NCBI RefSeq assembly: GCF_003287355.1
Contig: NZ_QMIM01000020.1
Coordinates: forward strand, 24,928 to 88,927
Direction of reading: 5' to 3'
DNA from: Halorubrum sp. 48-1-W
Lineage (GTDB): Archaea; Halobacteriota; Halobacteria; Halobacteriales; Haloferacaceae
DNA length: 64,000 nt
The notes below the pieces were generated by a model. It searched no databases. It worked only from the letters and a program-made list of their open reading frames with translations, and had not been told where the DNA came from. The position numbers and the translations under genes were made by a program. This document shows, piece by piece, positions 8,589-17,409 of this stretch (the stretch's first letter is position 1; every line of letters begins with the position of its first letter).

Positions 8589-9458
8589 ATGGAAGACCAG
8601 CGTTTCCTCGAATCGGAGTGGGACTACTGTCTGGTGCTCGATGCGTGCCGCTACGACGTGTTCCGGGACGTCTACGAGGACTACCTCGAGGGCGACGTCG
8701 AAAAGCGCTGGAGTACGGGCTCGTCGACTCCCGAGTGGGCCTACCGGACGTTCACCGGCGAGCACGACATCGCGTACTTCTCCGGGAACCCCTTCGTCAA
8801 CGACCTGGGGATCCCGCTGAACGAGCTCAAGTGGGGGGCCAGCTGTGACTACGAGTGGACCGCCTCCGAGCACATCAGCGACGTCTTCGACGTCTGGAAG
8901 AGCGGGTGGGACGACGACCTCGGAACCGTGCCGCCGGAGGGGATCGCGGAGGCGTTCCGGAACGAGCGGACAGCCGTCGAGCGGGCCGACCGTACCGTGC
9001 TCCACTACATGCAACCGCACGCGCCGTACCTCTCGCGCGGCAAGGGCCAGAAGCTCAAACAGATCCAGAAGGGGATCAAACGCCAGGAGGAAGAAGAGGC
9101 GATGGCGGACGGGGACGGCTCCGACGGCGGGCTCCTCTCCTCGCTCGGCGACTCGATCCGCCCGAAGATCGAGAGCCGACTGGACGACAGCGAGTTCGCC
9201 CAGAAGGCCGGGCTGTGGCTGGAGCTCGACCCGACCGACCTCGTGACGGACGGGACCCGCGTGACCGCGCTCCGGCTGTACGAGGAGAACCTCCGAATCG
9301 TCTTGGAGTCCGTCGCGGACCTGGTCGACGAGCTCGACGGAACGGTCGTCGTCACCGCCGACCACGGGGAGGCCTTCGGCGAGGAGGGCGTCTGGGAACA
9401 CCACATCGAGACGCACATCCCGCCGCTGATGGAGGTGCCGTGGCTCGAAGTGGAGTGA
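8589..9458 (+). CDS. Alkaline phosphatase superfamily (sulfatase-like) protein
   Basis: A 289-residue protein with the N-terminal metal-binding strand YCLVLDACRYDVF and the C-terminal metal site VVVTADHGEAFGEEG, followed by the family ending IPPLMEVPW. It resembles the interrupted gene at 54985-55980. These haloarchaeal proteins are usually called sulfatases, but they could be phospho- or sulfo-group hydrolases or transferases acting on glycans or glycolipids. The middle (about 160-210) is a charged insert. It leads a three-gene set with two glycosyltransferases (10 bp and 0 bp gaps). Confidence 0.8.
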   Translation: MEDQRFLESEWDYCLVLDACRYDVFRDVYEDYLEGDVEKRWSTGSSTPEWAYRTFTGEHDIAYFSGNPFVNDLGIPLNELKWGASCDYEWTASEHISDVFDVWKSGWDDDLGTVPPEGIAEAFRNERTAVERADRTVLHYMQPHAPYLSRGKGQKLKQIQKGIKRQEEEEAMADGDGSDGGLLSSLGDSIRPKIESRLDDSEFAQKAGLWLELDPTDLVTDGTRVTALRLYEENLRIVLESVADLVDELDGTVVVTADHGEAFGEEGVWEHHIETHIPPLMEVPWLEVE

Positions 9459-9468
9459 CCGCCGGACG

Positions 9469-10455
9469 ATGAAGGTCAGCCACTACTTCGAGTTCGAGTC
9501 GCGGGTCACGGGGGGGATCCGCGAGTCCGTCGCCCATCAACGGAAGATGCTCGACCGCCTCGGGATCGAGTACACGACCGAGCCGACGCTCGAGGCCGAC
9601 GTGTTCCACTGTAACCTGCTCGGCCCCCGGTCGGCGTGGTACGCGCGACGGGCGTCACGCCGGGGGGTACCGGTCGTCGCGAACACGCACGTGACCGCGG
9701 AGGACTTCGGGGACAGCTTCCGGTTCACCAACGCGCTCGCGAAACCCCTCCGCCCGTACCTCGAGTGGGCGTACGGGCTCGCGGACGCGCTCGTCTGCCC
9801 CTCCGAGTACAACCGCGGGGTGATCGAGTCGTACGCCGACGTCCCGACGACGGTCATCTCCAACGGCGTCGACCGTGAGAAGCTCGCCGGCTTCGAGGGG
9901 CTGGAGGCGACCTACCGGGACCGGTACGAGCTCGCGGAGCCGGTCGTCTTCCTCGTCGGCCACGTGATCAAACGCAAGGGCCTCGAGACGTTCGTCGAGA
10001 CGGCCCGCCGGCTACCCGACGTCGACTTCGCGTGGTTCGGCCCGCTCGACCTCCCGTTGAAGGGTCGGGAGACGACGGCGCTGATCGAGGGTGCCCCCGA
10101 GAACTGTACGTTCACCGGCTACGTCGACGACGTTCGCGGGGCCTACGCCGCCGGCGACGTGTTCTGTTTCCCGACCCACGAGGAGAACGAGGGGATCGCC
10201 CTGTTGGAGGCGATGACGGCCGGGAAGCCCGTCGTCGTCCGCGACATCGAGACGTTCGCGTGGCTCGAGGACGGCCGGGAGTGTCTGAAGACCGCGGCGG
10301 ACGCCGGCGTCGACGCCTTCGTCGAGGCGATAGGGCGACTCGCGGACCCGGACCTCCGCGAGCGGCTCGGGGCGAACGCGGCGGCGCGGAGCGAGGAGTT
10401 CTCGCTCGAGACGGTGGCGGAGCGCTACCGGTCGCTGTACGAGGGGGTGGTCTGA
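9469..10455 (+). CDS. Glycosyltransferase family 4
   Basis: A 328-residue GT-B glycosyltransferase. The N-terminal acceptor domain begins MKVSHYFEFESRVTGGIRES. The C-terminal nucleotide-sugar domain contains VIKRKGLETFVETA and the donor-binding region HEENEGIALLEAMTAGKPVV, where the family EX7E glutamates lie. It starts 10 bp after the sulfatase-like gene and its stop abuts the next GTG. It is probably cytoplasmic or membrane-associated and adds a sugar to a lipid or glycan carrier. Sugar specificity cannot be read from the sequence. Confidence 0.9.
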   Translation: MKVSHYFEFESRVTGGIRESVAHQRKMLDRLGIEYTTEPTLEADVFHCNLLGPRSAWYARRASRRGVPVVANTHVTAEDFGDSFRFTNALAKPLRPYLEWAYGLADALVCPSEYNRGVIESYADVPTTVISNGVDREKLAGFEGLEATYRDRYELAEPVVFLVGHVIKRKGLETFVETARRLPDVDFAWFGPLDLPLKGRETTALIEGAPENCTFTGYVDDVRGAYAAGDVFCFPTHEENEGIALLEAMTAGKPVVVRDIETFAWLEDGRECLKTAADAGVDAFVEAIGRLADPDLRERLGANAAARSEEFSLETVAERYRSLYEGVV

Positions 10456-11550
10456 GTGCGGATCGGCTTCTTCACCGACAGCTACTTCCCCGGGATCGAC
10501 GGCGTCACCTACACCATCGACCTCTGGCGCGACGAACTCGAGGCGCGGGGCCACGAGGTGTACGTGATCTACCCGGACGGCGACTACGAGCCCGACGAGC
10601 GGGAGATCCCGGTCAGGTCCCTCCCGAACCCCTTTTATGAGGGCTACCGGATCCCGACGTACCGCCGCCTCTCGACGCTGCCGGAGCTCGACGTGGTCCA
10701 CTGTCACGGTCCCGCGCCGGTCGGGATGCTCGGGCGGTACTACGCCCGGAAACGCGGCCTTCCGTCGATATACACCCACCACACGCCGCTCGAGGAGTAC
10801 TTCCATCAGAGCGTCGGCGTCGCCTCGGTCGCGGCAGTCCTCTCGCGACTGTACGTCCCGCTCGAGAACGCGTTCCTCCGGACGTTCGACGTCGTGACCG
10901 CCTCGACGAACCGGATCGACCGCGACGTCGAACACGTCCCGCTCCCGGTCGGGATCGACATGGACTTCTTCGAGCCGACCGCGGAGGACTGGTACCCCGA
11001 TCGGACCGTGATCGGCTACAGCGGCCGGCTCAGCATGGAGAAGAACGTCGAGGAGGTGCTTCGAGCCGCCGAGGCCCTCCCCGAGTACCGGTTCGTCGTG
11101 GTCGGCGAGGGGCCGCGTCGCGAGGCACTCGAGCGCGACGCGCCGGCGAACGCGACGATCCGCGATTTCCTCCCGCGGGAGGACCTCCCGACGTTCTACT
11201 CGTCCGTCGACGCGTTCGTCACGGCCTCCACCGGCGACACGCTGGGGCTGTCCACTCTCGAGGCGAACGCCTGCGGGACCCCGGTCGCCGCGGCCGACGT
11301 CCCGCCGTTCGATCAGACGATCGGCTCCGGCAACGGCGAGCGGTTCACGCTCGGCGATCTCGACGGGATGGTCGACGCCATCGAGACGTGTCTCGCGACC
11401 GACCGGGACACGCGGACTGCCGTCGAGGAGTTCGACGTCGAGCGCACGCTGGAGGACCTCGAACACCTCTACCGGAACGCGCGCACGCCAACCGACCCCA
11501 CGGCGATGGCCGGGGACGACTGGCCGCTCTCCGAGGGCCCCATCGAGTGA
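10456..11550 (+). CDS. Glycosyltransferase family 4
   Basis: A 364-residue GT-B enzyme starting with GTG immediately after the preceding stop. The N-terminus MRIGFFTDSYFPGIDGVTYTI is typical of lipid-sugar transferases of the MgtA/PimB type. The donor half contains IGYSGRLSMEKNVEEVL and the EX7E region STGDTLGLSTLEANACGTPV. Together with the preceding GT4 and sulfatase-like genes it could build a diglycosyl lipid head group or a short surface glycan; this is inference from context. Confidence 0.9.
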   Translation: MRIGFFTDSYFPGIDGVTYTIDLWRDELEARGHEVYVIYPDGDYEPDEREIPVRSLPNPFYEGYRIPTYRRLSTLPELDVVHCHGPAPVGMLGRYYARKRGLPSIYTHHTPLEEYFHQSVGVASVAAVLSRLYVPLENAFLRTFDVVTASTNRIDRDVEHVPLPVGIDMDFFEPTAEDWYPDRTVIGYSGRLSMEKNVEEVLRAAEALPEYRFVVVGEGPRREALERDAPANATIRDFLPREDLPTFYSSVDAFVTASTGDTLGLSTLEANACGTPVAAADVPPFDQTIGSGNGERFTLGDLDGMVDAIETCLATDRDTRTAVEEFDVERTLEDLEHLYRNARTPTDPTAMAGDDWPLSEGPIE

Positions 11551-11586
11551 GCCGACGACCGTGGCGCTGTGGTCGGGTCGATCCGA

Positions 11587-12468
11587 TTAGATCCGTCGGA
11601 AGTCGCCGAGACGCGTCCCGTCGAGGAGGTACGCGTCGCCGGCGACGAGCCCGTCCGGGAGGAACGGCGCGAGGAACGACCCGCCTTCGACGTTGATCCA
11701 CGTGCCCCCGGAGCGCTCGTTGAACGCCGGGAACACGACGAGCTCGGGACCGGATCCCGCGGGACCTCCTTCGCCGTCGTCCGGCTCCCCCTCGCTGTCG
11801 TCCGGCTCCCTCTCGCTTTCGTCCGGCTCCCGCTCGCCGTCGTCCCGGTGGTCCTCCGCATCGAAGACGGAGGGGTTCAACGGGCCGCGGAGCCAGGCGC
11901 GCTCGGTTCGGGACCCGCCGACCGCGTCCTCGAGTCTGACCTGCGGGTGTTCGTGACCCATACAGACCACGTCGGCGGACCGCAACGCCGGGTCGGGCCG
12001 GGTGTGGCCGTGGAGGACGCCGAGGCCGGACGCGTCGGCGGTCCGACCGTCGCCCTCACGCGAGGTGCCGTCTTCCCGCAGGAGGCCCCCCTCGGGCGCG
12101 ATCACGTCGATATCGTCGGCGAACGCCGCTGCGACGCCGGCGTCGTGGTTGCCCTCGACGAGCGTCAACGGGACGCGGTCCGTCACCGCCGACACGAGCC
12201 TCGCCAGTTCCTCGCGCTCTTCGCCCTCCGGCGCGCCGATCCGGTGTGCCAGGTCGCCGAGGACGACGAGACGGTCGACGCCGGTCGCGTCGATCAGCGA
12301 ACACAGCCGGTCGACGCGCTCGTCGGCACGGCTCTCGAGTTCCACCCCGCGCTCGTAGCGGAGGCCGACCTCGATGCCGGCGTGGACGTCCGCGACGAGC
12401 AACGCCCGCTCCGCGCCGAGGTCGGCGACGGCCGCCGGCTCGTCGACGACCGGCTCGACCGCGGCCAT
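11587..12468 (-). CDS. rpe: RPA-associated calcineurin-like phosphoesterase
   Basis: A metallophosphoesterase of 293 residues with all family motifs: LLVADVHAG (DxH), VVLGDLAH (GD), LVEGNHDAG (GNHD), LHGHTRP and CMGHEHP. It is the last gene of an RPA/RPAP/phosphoesterase operon known from other haloarchaea, which supports a role with single-stranded DNA or nucleic-acid ends. ATG 12468 was chosen because it overlaps the RPAP stop (ATGA). A hydrophilic insert of repeated EREPD/EGEPDD units (about residues 205-235) comes from tandem DNA repeats around 11765-11840. The substrate is unknown. Confidence 0.85.
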   Translation of the reverse strand: MAAVEPVVDEPAAVADLGAERALLVADVHAGIEVGLRYERGVELESRADERVDRLCSLIDATGVDRLVVLGDLAHRIGAPEGEEREELARLVSAVTDRVPLTLVEGNHDAGVAAAFADDIDVIAPEGGLLREDGTSREGDGRTADASGLGVLHGHTRPDPALRSADVVCMGHEHPQVRLEDAVGGSRTERAWLRGPLNPSVFDAEDHRDDGEREPDESEREPDDSEGEPDDGEGGPAGSGPELVVFPAFNERSGGTWINVEGGSFLAPFLPDGLVAGDAYLLDGTRLGDFRRI

Positions 12469-14063
12469 CAGATCGCCTTGAGCAACCCGTCGCCCGGCTC
12501 GTAACACTTCCCGCCCATCAGCGCGTCCTGGACGGCGTCCTCGACGGCTTCGGGGTCGACGCCGTACTCGGCCGCGACCGCCTCGACGACCGCCTCACGG
12601 TCCGCGCCGTCGCCGTCGTCGAGCGCGTCCATCTCCTCGACCGCCGCGGCCTCGAGGTCGACGTCGTCGGGGGCGACCGCGTCGTCCCCCTCGCCGCCGC
12701 TACCGTCGTCCCCCTCGCCGCCGCTACCGTCGTCCCCGCTTCCGTCGTCGACGTCGACCGCCGGCTCCGACCCGTCGTCATCGCTCACGGCCGCGGGCCC
12801 GTCCCCCTCGCCGGCTTCGCCGTCCTCGGACGGCCCGTCGGGTCCGGGCACGTCGATGTCGGCCTCCCCCGGTTCGTCGACCTCGGATCCGGTCGCGAAG
12901 TCGGTCCCGAACTCCGACTCTATCTCCTCACGCTCCGCCTCGTCGAGCTCGTACATCCCGTCGGCGGTGTCGGGAGCCGTCGGCTCCGAGTCGGAATCGA
13001 CAGCCTCACCGTCGCTGGCCCGCCCGTCCTCGGTCTCGTCGGCATCGAAGTCGCCGAGGCCGGTCCCGTCGTCGGTTCCGCTCGAACCGTCCGACTCGCC
13101 GAGCGCCTCGGAGTCGCCGGAACCGTCGACCCCGGCGGGATCACCGGTCTCGTCGGCAACGTCGACGGCGTCGCTCTCGTCGGCAACGTCGACGGCGTCA
13201 GCGGCGTCGACGGCGTCTCCCGTTCCGCCCTCGAGCGGTTCGGCCGTCGCGGGCGTGGCGGGTGAGGACTCGTCCGGGGTCGCCGCCGGATCGGCCGACG
13301 GCTCACCCCCTCCGACGGCCACAGTCGGTTCGATCCGCACGTCGGTCTCCGGCAGGGGGCCGACCGTCGCATCGTTGTCGGCGTCGGGGGCGATCTCGGG
13401 GGCACGGACGTCGTCGCGCTCGCCGGCTATCAGCTCCAGCGCGTCGACGGCGAGCCGTCGGACCGCCTCGATGTACGCGGGGGAGGTGTCGTAGTGGGCG
13501 ATCGCCTTGGGGATCCCCACTGCCAGCGACGCGGGCGCGCCGCCCGCTTCGAGCGCACTGCGGAGCTCCTCGCCGCGGAGGTCCGAGTCGAGCGCTCGCT
13601 CGAGGACGGCGAGCCGATCGAGCGTCGCCTCGGCCGCGGAGACCACCCACCGGTCGCGGGTGCCGGCGTCGACCTCGCTCACGCTCTCCGGGCGCACCGA
13701 GGTGAACACCCGGTCCGAGTCCTCGGGCTCGAACGTCCGCGCCTTGCCCGTCAGCGCGACGAACGCGGGCGTCTCGACCCGCTCGAGGAACGCCTGCTCG
13801 TCCGGCTGGTACTGGCCGGCGTACGTCACGAACGCGCCGGAGGGGTCGACCACCCGCCCGCGGCTCGTCCGGTCGTTGACGCGTTCGACCTCGGTGAGGA
13901 CGCCCGCGACGAACAGCCGGTTGACCCGCGCGCCCGTCGGCGTCACCACGTAGTTCGGCGCCCGCTCCTCGTCGCTCTCGGAGTACGACAGCGAGGCGTC
14001 GTCGAACTCCGCGGCGAACAGCCGGTGGGCGACCTCGCGGGTTCCCGGCCCGTCGTCGCTCAT
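12468..14063 (-). CDS. rpap: RPA-associated protein (COG3390 type)
   Basis: A partner of replication protein A found only in euryarchaea; it shares an operon with RPA and forms a complex with it. Of 531 residues, the N-terminal about 190 contain the conserved OB-type region (RLFAAEFDDA, NRLFVAGVLTEVERVND, FVTYAGQYQPDEQAFLE), followed by a helical segment to about 245. A very long acidic low-complexity region (about 250-470) follows, and a conserved C-terminus VEAVAAEYGVDPEAVEDAV. The acidic part includes near-identical repeats of VDVADESDA and GSGGEGDD units. Starts and stops overlap both neighbours by 4 bp. Confidence 0.9.
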   Translation of the reverse strand: MSDDGPGTREVAHRLFAAEFDDASLSYSESDEERAPNYVVTPTGARVNRLFVAGVLTEVERVNDRTSRGRVVDPSGAFVTYAGQYQPDEQAFLERVETPAFVALTGKARTFEPEDSDRVFTSVRPESVSEVDAGTRDRWVVSAAEATLDRLAVLERALDSDLRGEELRSALEAGGAPASLAVGIPKAIAHYDTSPAYIEAVRRLAVDALELIAGERDDVRAPEIAPDADNDATVGPLPETDVRIEPTVAVGGGEPSADPAATPDESSPATPATAEPLEGGTGDAVDAADAVDVADESDAVDVADETGDPAGVDGSGDSEALGESDGSSGTDDGTGLGDFDADETEDGRASDGEAVDSDSEPTAPDTADGMYELDEAEREEIESEFGTDFATGSEVDEPGEADIDVPGPDGPSEDGEAGEGDGPAAVSDDDGSEPAVDVDDGSGDDGSGGEGDDGSGGEGDDAVAPDDVDLEAAAVEEMDALDDGDGADREAVVEAVAAEYGVDPEAVEDAVQDALMGGKCYEPGDGLLKAI

Positions 14064-15334
14064 CGGCGCACCTCCGCGAGCGCCGCGCGGGCGGCCTCGG
14101 CGGGGTCGTCGTCGGCTCCCTCGAAGGCGGTCGCGTCGAGCGTCGCGCCGTACTCGTCGACCGAGAGGCTCCCGCGGACGCGGTAGGCCCTGCCCACGAG
14201 CACCTCCGCGATCGACTCCGCGACCACGTCCTTGTCCATCGCGTCCGTCGCGGCTGTGAGCGCCTCCTCGAGTCCGCCACCGTACACCTCGGCCGTGAGC
14301 TCGTCGTCGAGGACGACGGTGACGGTCTCGGTGCCGTCGTCGAGGATCGCCTTCACGCGGAGGTCGTCCTCGCCGTCGACCTCGCCGTGGCTCCGGCACT
14401 GCCCGTTCTGGATCACCCGGCCACACTCCGGACAGCGCTCGATGAGTCCCGAGCCGTCGCGCACCTCGAGGACGTTGCCGACCAGCTCGACGTCGAACAT
14501 GCCGCCGGAAGCGACCGCCTCGGCGACCGGGAGCCGTGGCGCGCTCTCAGCGACCGCGACGGGCTCCGGGAGGGGGCTCACCGTCGTGAACTCGGTGAGG
14601 TTGATCGAGGGGACCCCGCGGAACTCGCGGGCGTAGACGTCCTCGATCCTGAGGTCCGCGCCGGCCTCCAGCTCGGGGCGCGGGTTCCAGTCGGTGAAGG
14701 GGAGCTTCGCGGTCGGATCGCCCACGACGCCCTCCAGTATCTCCGTCTCGCCGTCGCGCCCGGAGATCGTCTTCGATTCGACCTCCAGGACGCGTACCTC
14801 CACGTTGCGGCCGCGGTCGCCCGCAGCGATATCGACGAGGTCGCGGTCGCCGCCGACCTCGTGGTCGACCGCGACGGGCTCGTCCGCGATCGCGACGGTC
14901 GTCGACTCGTTGAGGTTGAGCTCGGGCTCGCCGTCCCACTCGCGGACGCCCGCGTTGCCGATCGTGAGCGAGTCGCCCGGCTCGAACCCGAAGTCCTGCC
15001 AGGCGGTGTAGGAGATCGTTCCGGTTCCGTCGGCGAGCTCGCCCTCCCGGATCGTGAGGTCGTCGCCCTGATACCGGATCGTTCTGGTGCCGCGGGTGAG
15101 CACCCGGACGGTGACGGTGACGTTGCCGTGGTCGGTGGTGATCTCGGCGAGGTCGACCGACTCGGGCGTCGGGCTCGACCCGCCGCCCCCGCCGCCGTGT
15201 TTCCGGCGGACGCTCTGTTTGGCCTCGTCGATCGGCACGCTGTACTCGAGTAGGTTCTCCAGGTCCGCTTTGACCTCCGTCTTGTCGACGCCGAGGTCGG
15301 AGGCGAGCTCCTCGGCATGGCTGTTGACGTCCAT
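14060..15334 (-). CDS. rpa1: Replication protein A, single-stranded DNA-binding subunit
   Basis: Single-stranded DNA-binding protein for replication, repair and recombination. It has 424 residues: a short helical N-terminus (about 1-45), a glycine hinge, then several OB folds (about 55-150, 150-260 and 270-400). A zinc finger CPECGRVIQNGQCRSHG (about 305-320) marks the C-terminal OB fold. The order rpa-rpap-phosphoesterase with ATGA overlaps matches the haloarchaeal RPA operon. ATG at 15334 precedes the family start MDVNSHAEELASDLGVDK. Confidence 0.93.
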   Translation of the reverse strand: MDVNSHAEELASDLGVDKTEVKADLENLLEYSVPIDEAKQSVRRKHGGGGGGSSPTPESVDLAEITTDHGNVTVTVRVLTRGTRTIRYQGDDLTIREGELADGTGTISYTAWQDFGFEPGDSLTIGNAGVREWDGEPELNLNESTTVAIADEPVAVDHEVGGDRDLVDIAAGDRGRNVEVRVLEVESKTISGRDGETEILEGVVGDPTAKLPFTDWNPRPELEAGADLRIEDVYAREFRGVPSINLTEFTTVSPLPEPVAVAESAPRLPVAEAVASGGMFDVELVGNVLEVRDGSGLIERCPECGRVIQNGQCRSHGEVDGEDDLRVKAILDDGTETVTVVLDDELTAEVYGGGLEEALTAATDAMDKDVVAESIAEVLVGRAYRVRGSLSVDEYGATLDATAFEGADDDPAEAARAALAEVRR

Positions 15335-15410
15335 CGGTCGGGAGTTCGGCGCGACCCCACAAAAGGGTTCACCCGGGGGTGTGCTCCCGCTCGTCGGGGC
15401 CGACCGCGAT

Positions 15411-15461
15411 CCGGTCGTCCCTCGCTCGCATCCGGTCGTCCCTCGCTCGCATCCGGTCGTC
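15411..15461. repeat. 21-bp tandem repeat, 2.4 copies
   Basis: Two identical units at 15411-15431 and 15432-15452 (beginning ccggtcgtccctcgctcgca) and a partial third. It lies in the divergent intergenic space between rpa1 and a small hypothetical gene. Confidence 0.9.
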
Positions 15462-15498
15462 CGGCACAGCTAAACCGTTCCCGTCCGCAGGGGGGGAC

Positions 15499-15840
15499 AT
15501 GGCCGAGATCGAGACGAGCGAGGTCGGGATCGACACGCGCGTCACGGCGGAGCGAACCGTCATCGAGGTAACCGGAACGCGGGACGTGGCGGTCGTCGTG
15601 CGTTCGGCGGGCGGCGAGCGGATCTACCTCCCGCCGGAGGACTTCGACGAACCCGTCTCGGAGTCGTCGTACGCCTCCCCGTACACCTCGCCGTACCAGA
15701 GCGCGGAGGCCCGCGAGGAGGACGGCACCCCGTATCGTGGAGCGGTCGAGAGCACCCGCGGCGTGGTCGAGACGGCAGACGGCTTCCGGGTTCGGCACCC
15801 GGAGCCGGTGACCGAGATGGACGTCTTCCGGGCCGAGTAG
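15499..15840 (+). CDS. Conserved haloarchaeal hypothetical protein (113 aa)
   Basis: Not assigned to a functional family. The acidic soluble protein has a predicted beta-rich first half (VGIDTRVTAERTVIEVTGTR, DVAVVVRSAGGERIYLPPED), then a Ser/Tyr/Pro-rich segment with repeated SPYTSPYQS, and a second beta region. There is no signal peptide or membrane segment. ATG 15499 follows taaaccgttcccg, a plausible promoter element, leaving a very short leader. Confidence 0.7.
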   Translation: MAEIETSEVGIDTRVTAERTVIEVTGTRDVAVVVRSAGGERIYLPPEDFDEPVSESSYASPYTSPYQSAEAREEDGTPYRGAVESTRGVVETADGFRVRHPEPVTEMDVFRAE

Positions 15841-15853
15841 GGTCGCCGACCGT

Positions 15854-16900
15854 TCAAGCCACGTCCTCGTAGACCGCGAGCGTGTCCCCGGCGACCGCCG
15901 ACCAGTCCCGGCGCTCGTACTCCGGCGGCGATTCCCTGTCGAGCGCGGTTATCAGCCCGTCGACGATCGACTCCGAGTCCGGCGTGACCTCGATCAGACA
16001 GTCCTCGGGGAGGATCTCCGCGGCACCACATCGCGTCGAGACGACCTGCGTGCCCGCCTCGAGCGCCTCCGTGATCGTGATCCCGAACGGCTCGGAGAAG
16101 GAGGGGGAGACGAACGCGTCGCTCGCAGCGTAGTAGTCGCCGAGTTCCGCCTCGGGCACGTAGCCCACGAACTCCACTTTCTCCTCGATGCCGACCAGCT
16201 CGGCGAACCGCTTCAGCTGTTCCGTCTGGTGGCCGGAGCCGCCCACGACGAGCGTGACGTCGCGCCCGCGGAGCTTCTTCATCGCGTACAGGAGGTGTGA
16301 GATCCCCTTCTGGTCGGTGTGTCGCCCGACGAAGAACAGCATCTCGCCGTCGACCCCGAGCTCCTCGCGGACGTCCTTCCCGGAGAACTTCGGGGTCGAG
16401 AAGCCGTTGTAGACGACGTGCGAGTCGGCCCCGTACAGCTCGCGGATGTCCTCGCGGACGATCTCGCTCACGGCGATGTTCGTGTCCGCGGCGTTCGCGA
16501 GCCGGCGCTCGGTCTCGACCTCACGCGTGGGCGGGTCGATGTTCCGATCGCTCGCCAGCGAGTGGAACGAGGACACCCACGTCGCGTCCGAGGCCCGCGA
16601 CGCCTCCCGTCCCGGCCCGTACCCGAACCAGTCGTGGGTGTGGATCACGTCGTAGTCGGGCGCGAGTTCGACGAATCGGTCGCTGAGACGGCCAACACGG
16701 GTCGCCACGTCGCCCTGGCCGGTCTCGACACCCTCCAGTCCCGGCTCGCCGTCGGGCGTGAGCTCCGCGGGCAACACCAGCTTGGCGTCGACGTCGAACT
16801 CGTCGCGCAGTCCCGAAAAGAGTTCCCCGACGTGGACGTCCAACCCGCCGGTGACGTTCGGCGGATACCCCCAACCTAACATGAGTACGCTCGGCGGCAT
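15854..16900 (-). CDS. Glycosyltransferase family 4 (glycogen-synthase-like)
   Basis: A 348-residue GT-B enzyme. The N-terminus MLGWGYPPNVTGGLDVHVGEL carries the GGL donor-loop motif of glycogen/starch-synthase-like GT4 or GT5 proteins, and HTHDWFGYGPG follows. The C-terminal domain has FFVGRHTDQKGISHLL and PSFSEPFGITITEALEAG, with the EX7E glutamates. It stands alone between a hypothetical gene and rpo11. It could extend an alpha-glucan or glycosylate a lipid; the sequence alone does not decide. Confidence 0.88.
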   Translation of the reverse strand: MPPSVLMLGWGYPPNVTGGLDVHVGELFSGLRDEFDVDAKLVLPAELTPDGEPGLEGVETGQGDVATRVGRLSDRFVELAPDYDVIHTHDWFGYGPGREASRASDATWVSSFHSLASDRNIDPPTREVETERRLANAADTNIAVSEIVREDIRELYGADSHVVYNGFSTPKFSGKDVREELGVDGEMLFFVGRHTDQKGISHLLYAMKKLRGRDVTLVVGGSGHQTEQLKRFAELVGIEEKVEFVGYVPEAELGDYYAASDAFVSPSFSEPFGITITEALEAGTQVVSTRCGAAEILPEDCLIEVTPDSESIVDGLITALDRESPPEYERRDWSAVAGDTLAVYEDVA

Positions 16901-16971
16901 ACGTCCACGATTGGGGACTCGCTACTTAGCTATGGTCCCTCGCGGACGACTGCTCCGGGGACGTCGCGGAC

Positions 16972-16995
16972 GACAAAAAACGGGAAGAAAACGGA
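16972..16995 (-). terminator. Possible T-tract terminator after rpo11
   Basis: Read on the minus strand just past the rpo11 stop, the DNA has ccgttttcttcccgtttttt, two closely spaced T runs. Oligo-T tracts without a hairpin are typical archaeal termination signals. Confidence 0.5.
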
Positions 16996-17008
16996 GCGAC
17001 CGACGCGC

Positions 17009-17287
17009 TCAGGCCGCCGTGACGGCGTCGCGGAGCGCAGCCGTCCGCTCCGTGATCGCCGCCGCCGCCGCCTCGACGGCGTCGAGGGGATCCCCGGACT
17101 TGGATTTCACCGTAAGCACGGGGTCGGTCTGGCCGCCGGACTGCTCGGGGTTCACGTCGTAGGTCGCGGCGGCGACCTCCTCCGTCTCCAACAGCGCGCC
17201 CTTCAGCACGTTCATGAACGTGTGGTCCTCGCCGGCGATCTCGATGCGGAGTTCCGTGTCGGTCTTCTCGATGACCCGCAGTTCCAT
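17009..17287 (-). CDS. rpo11: DNA-directed RNA polymerase subunit L (Rpo11)
   Basis: Assembly subunit of archaeal RNA polymerase that pairs with Rpo3, like RPB11 and the bacterial alpha dimer interface. The 92 residues include the diagnostic [26 protein letters not shown] region and a helical C-terminus. ATG 17287 gives the normal [20 protein letters not shown] start. Monocistronic between a glycosyltransferase and the thiolase/HMGCS-like pair, with a T-tract downstream. Confidence 0.95.
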   Translation of the reverse strand: MELRVIEKTDTELRIEIAGEDHTFMNVLKGALLETEEVAAATYDVNPEQSGGQTDPVLTVKSKSGDPLDAVEAAAAAITERTAALRDAVTAA

Positions 17288-17409
17288 ACCCGTCGTTCGC
17301 CCGAGCGGCGTTTCAACGTTTCGTCTCCCGGATCTCGGCCGATCGGAGCTGTGGCCGGGGCGTGGCCGAACCGTGGCGGGGGTGGGGACGGGCCCGGTCG
17401 ACCGACACC

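Noticed and set aside
12246..13265. Plus-strand frame opposite the RPA operon with VDGV-type repeats
   Set aside because: It mirrors the acidic repeats of the RPA-associated protein on the minus strand and has no homology or start signal.
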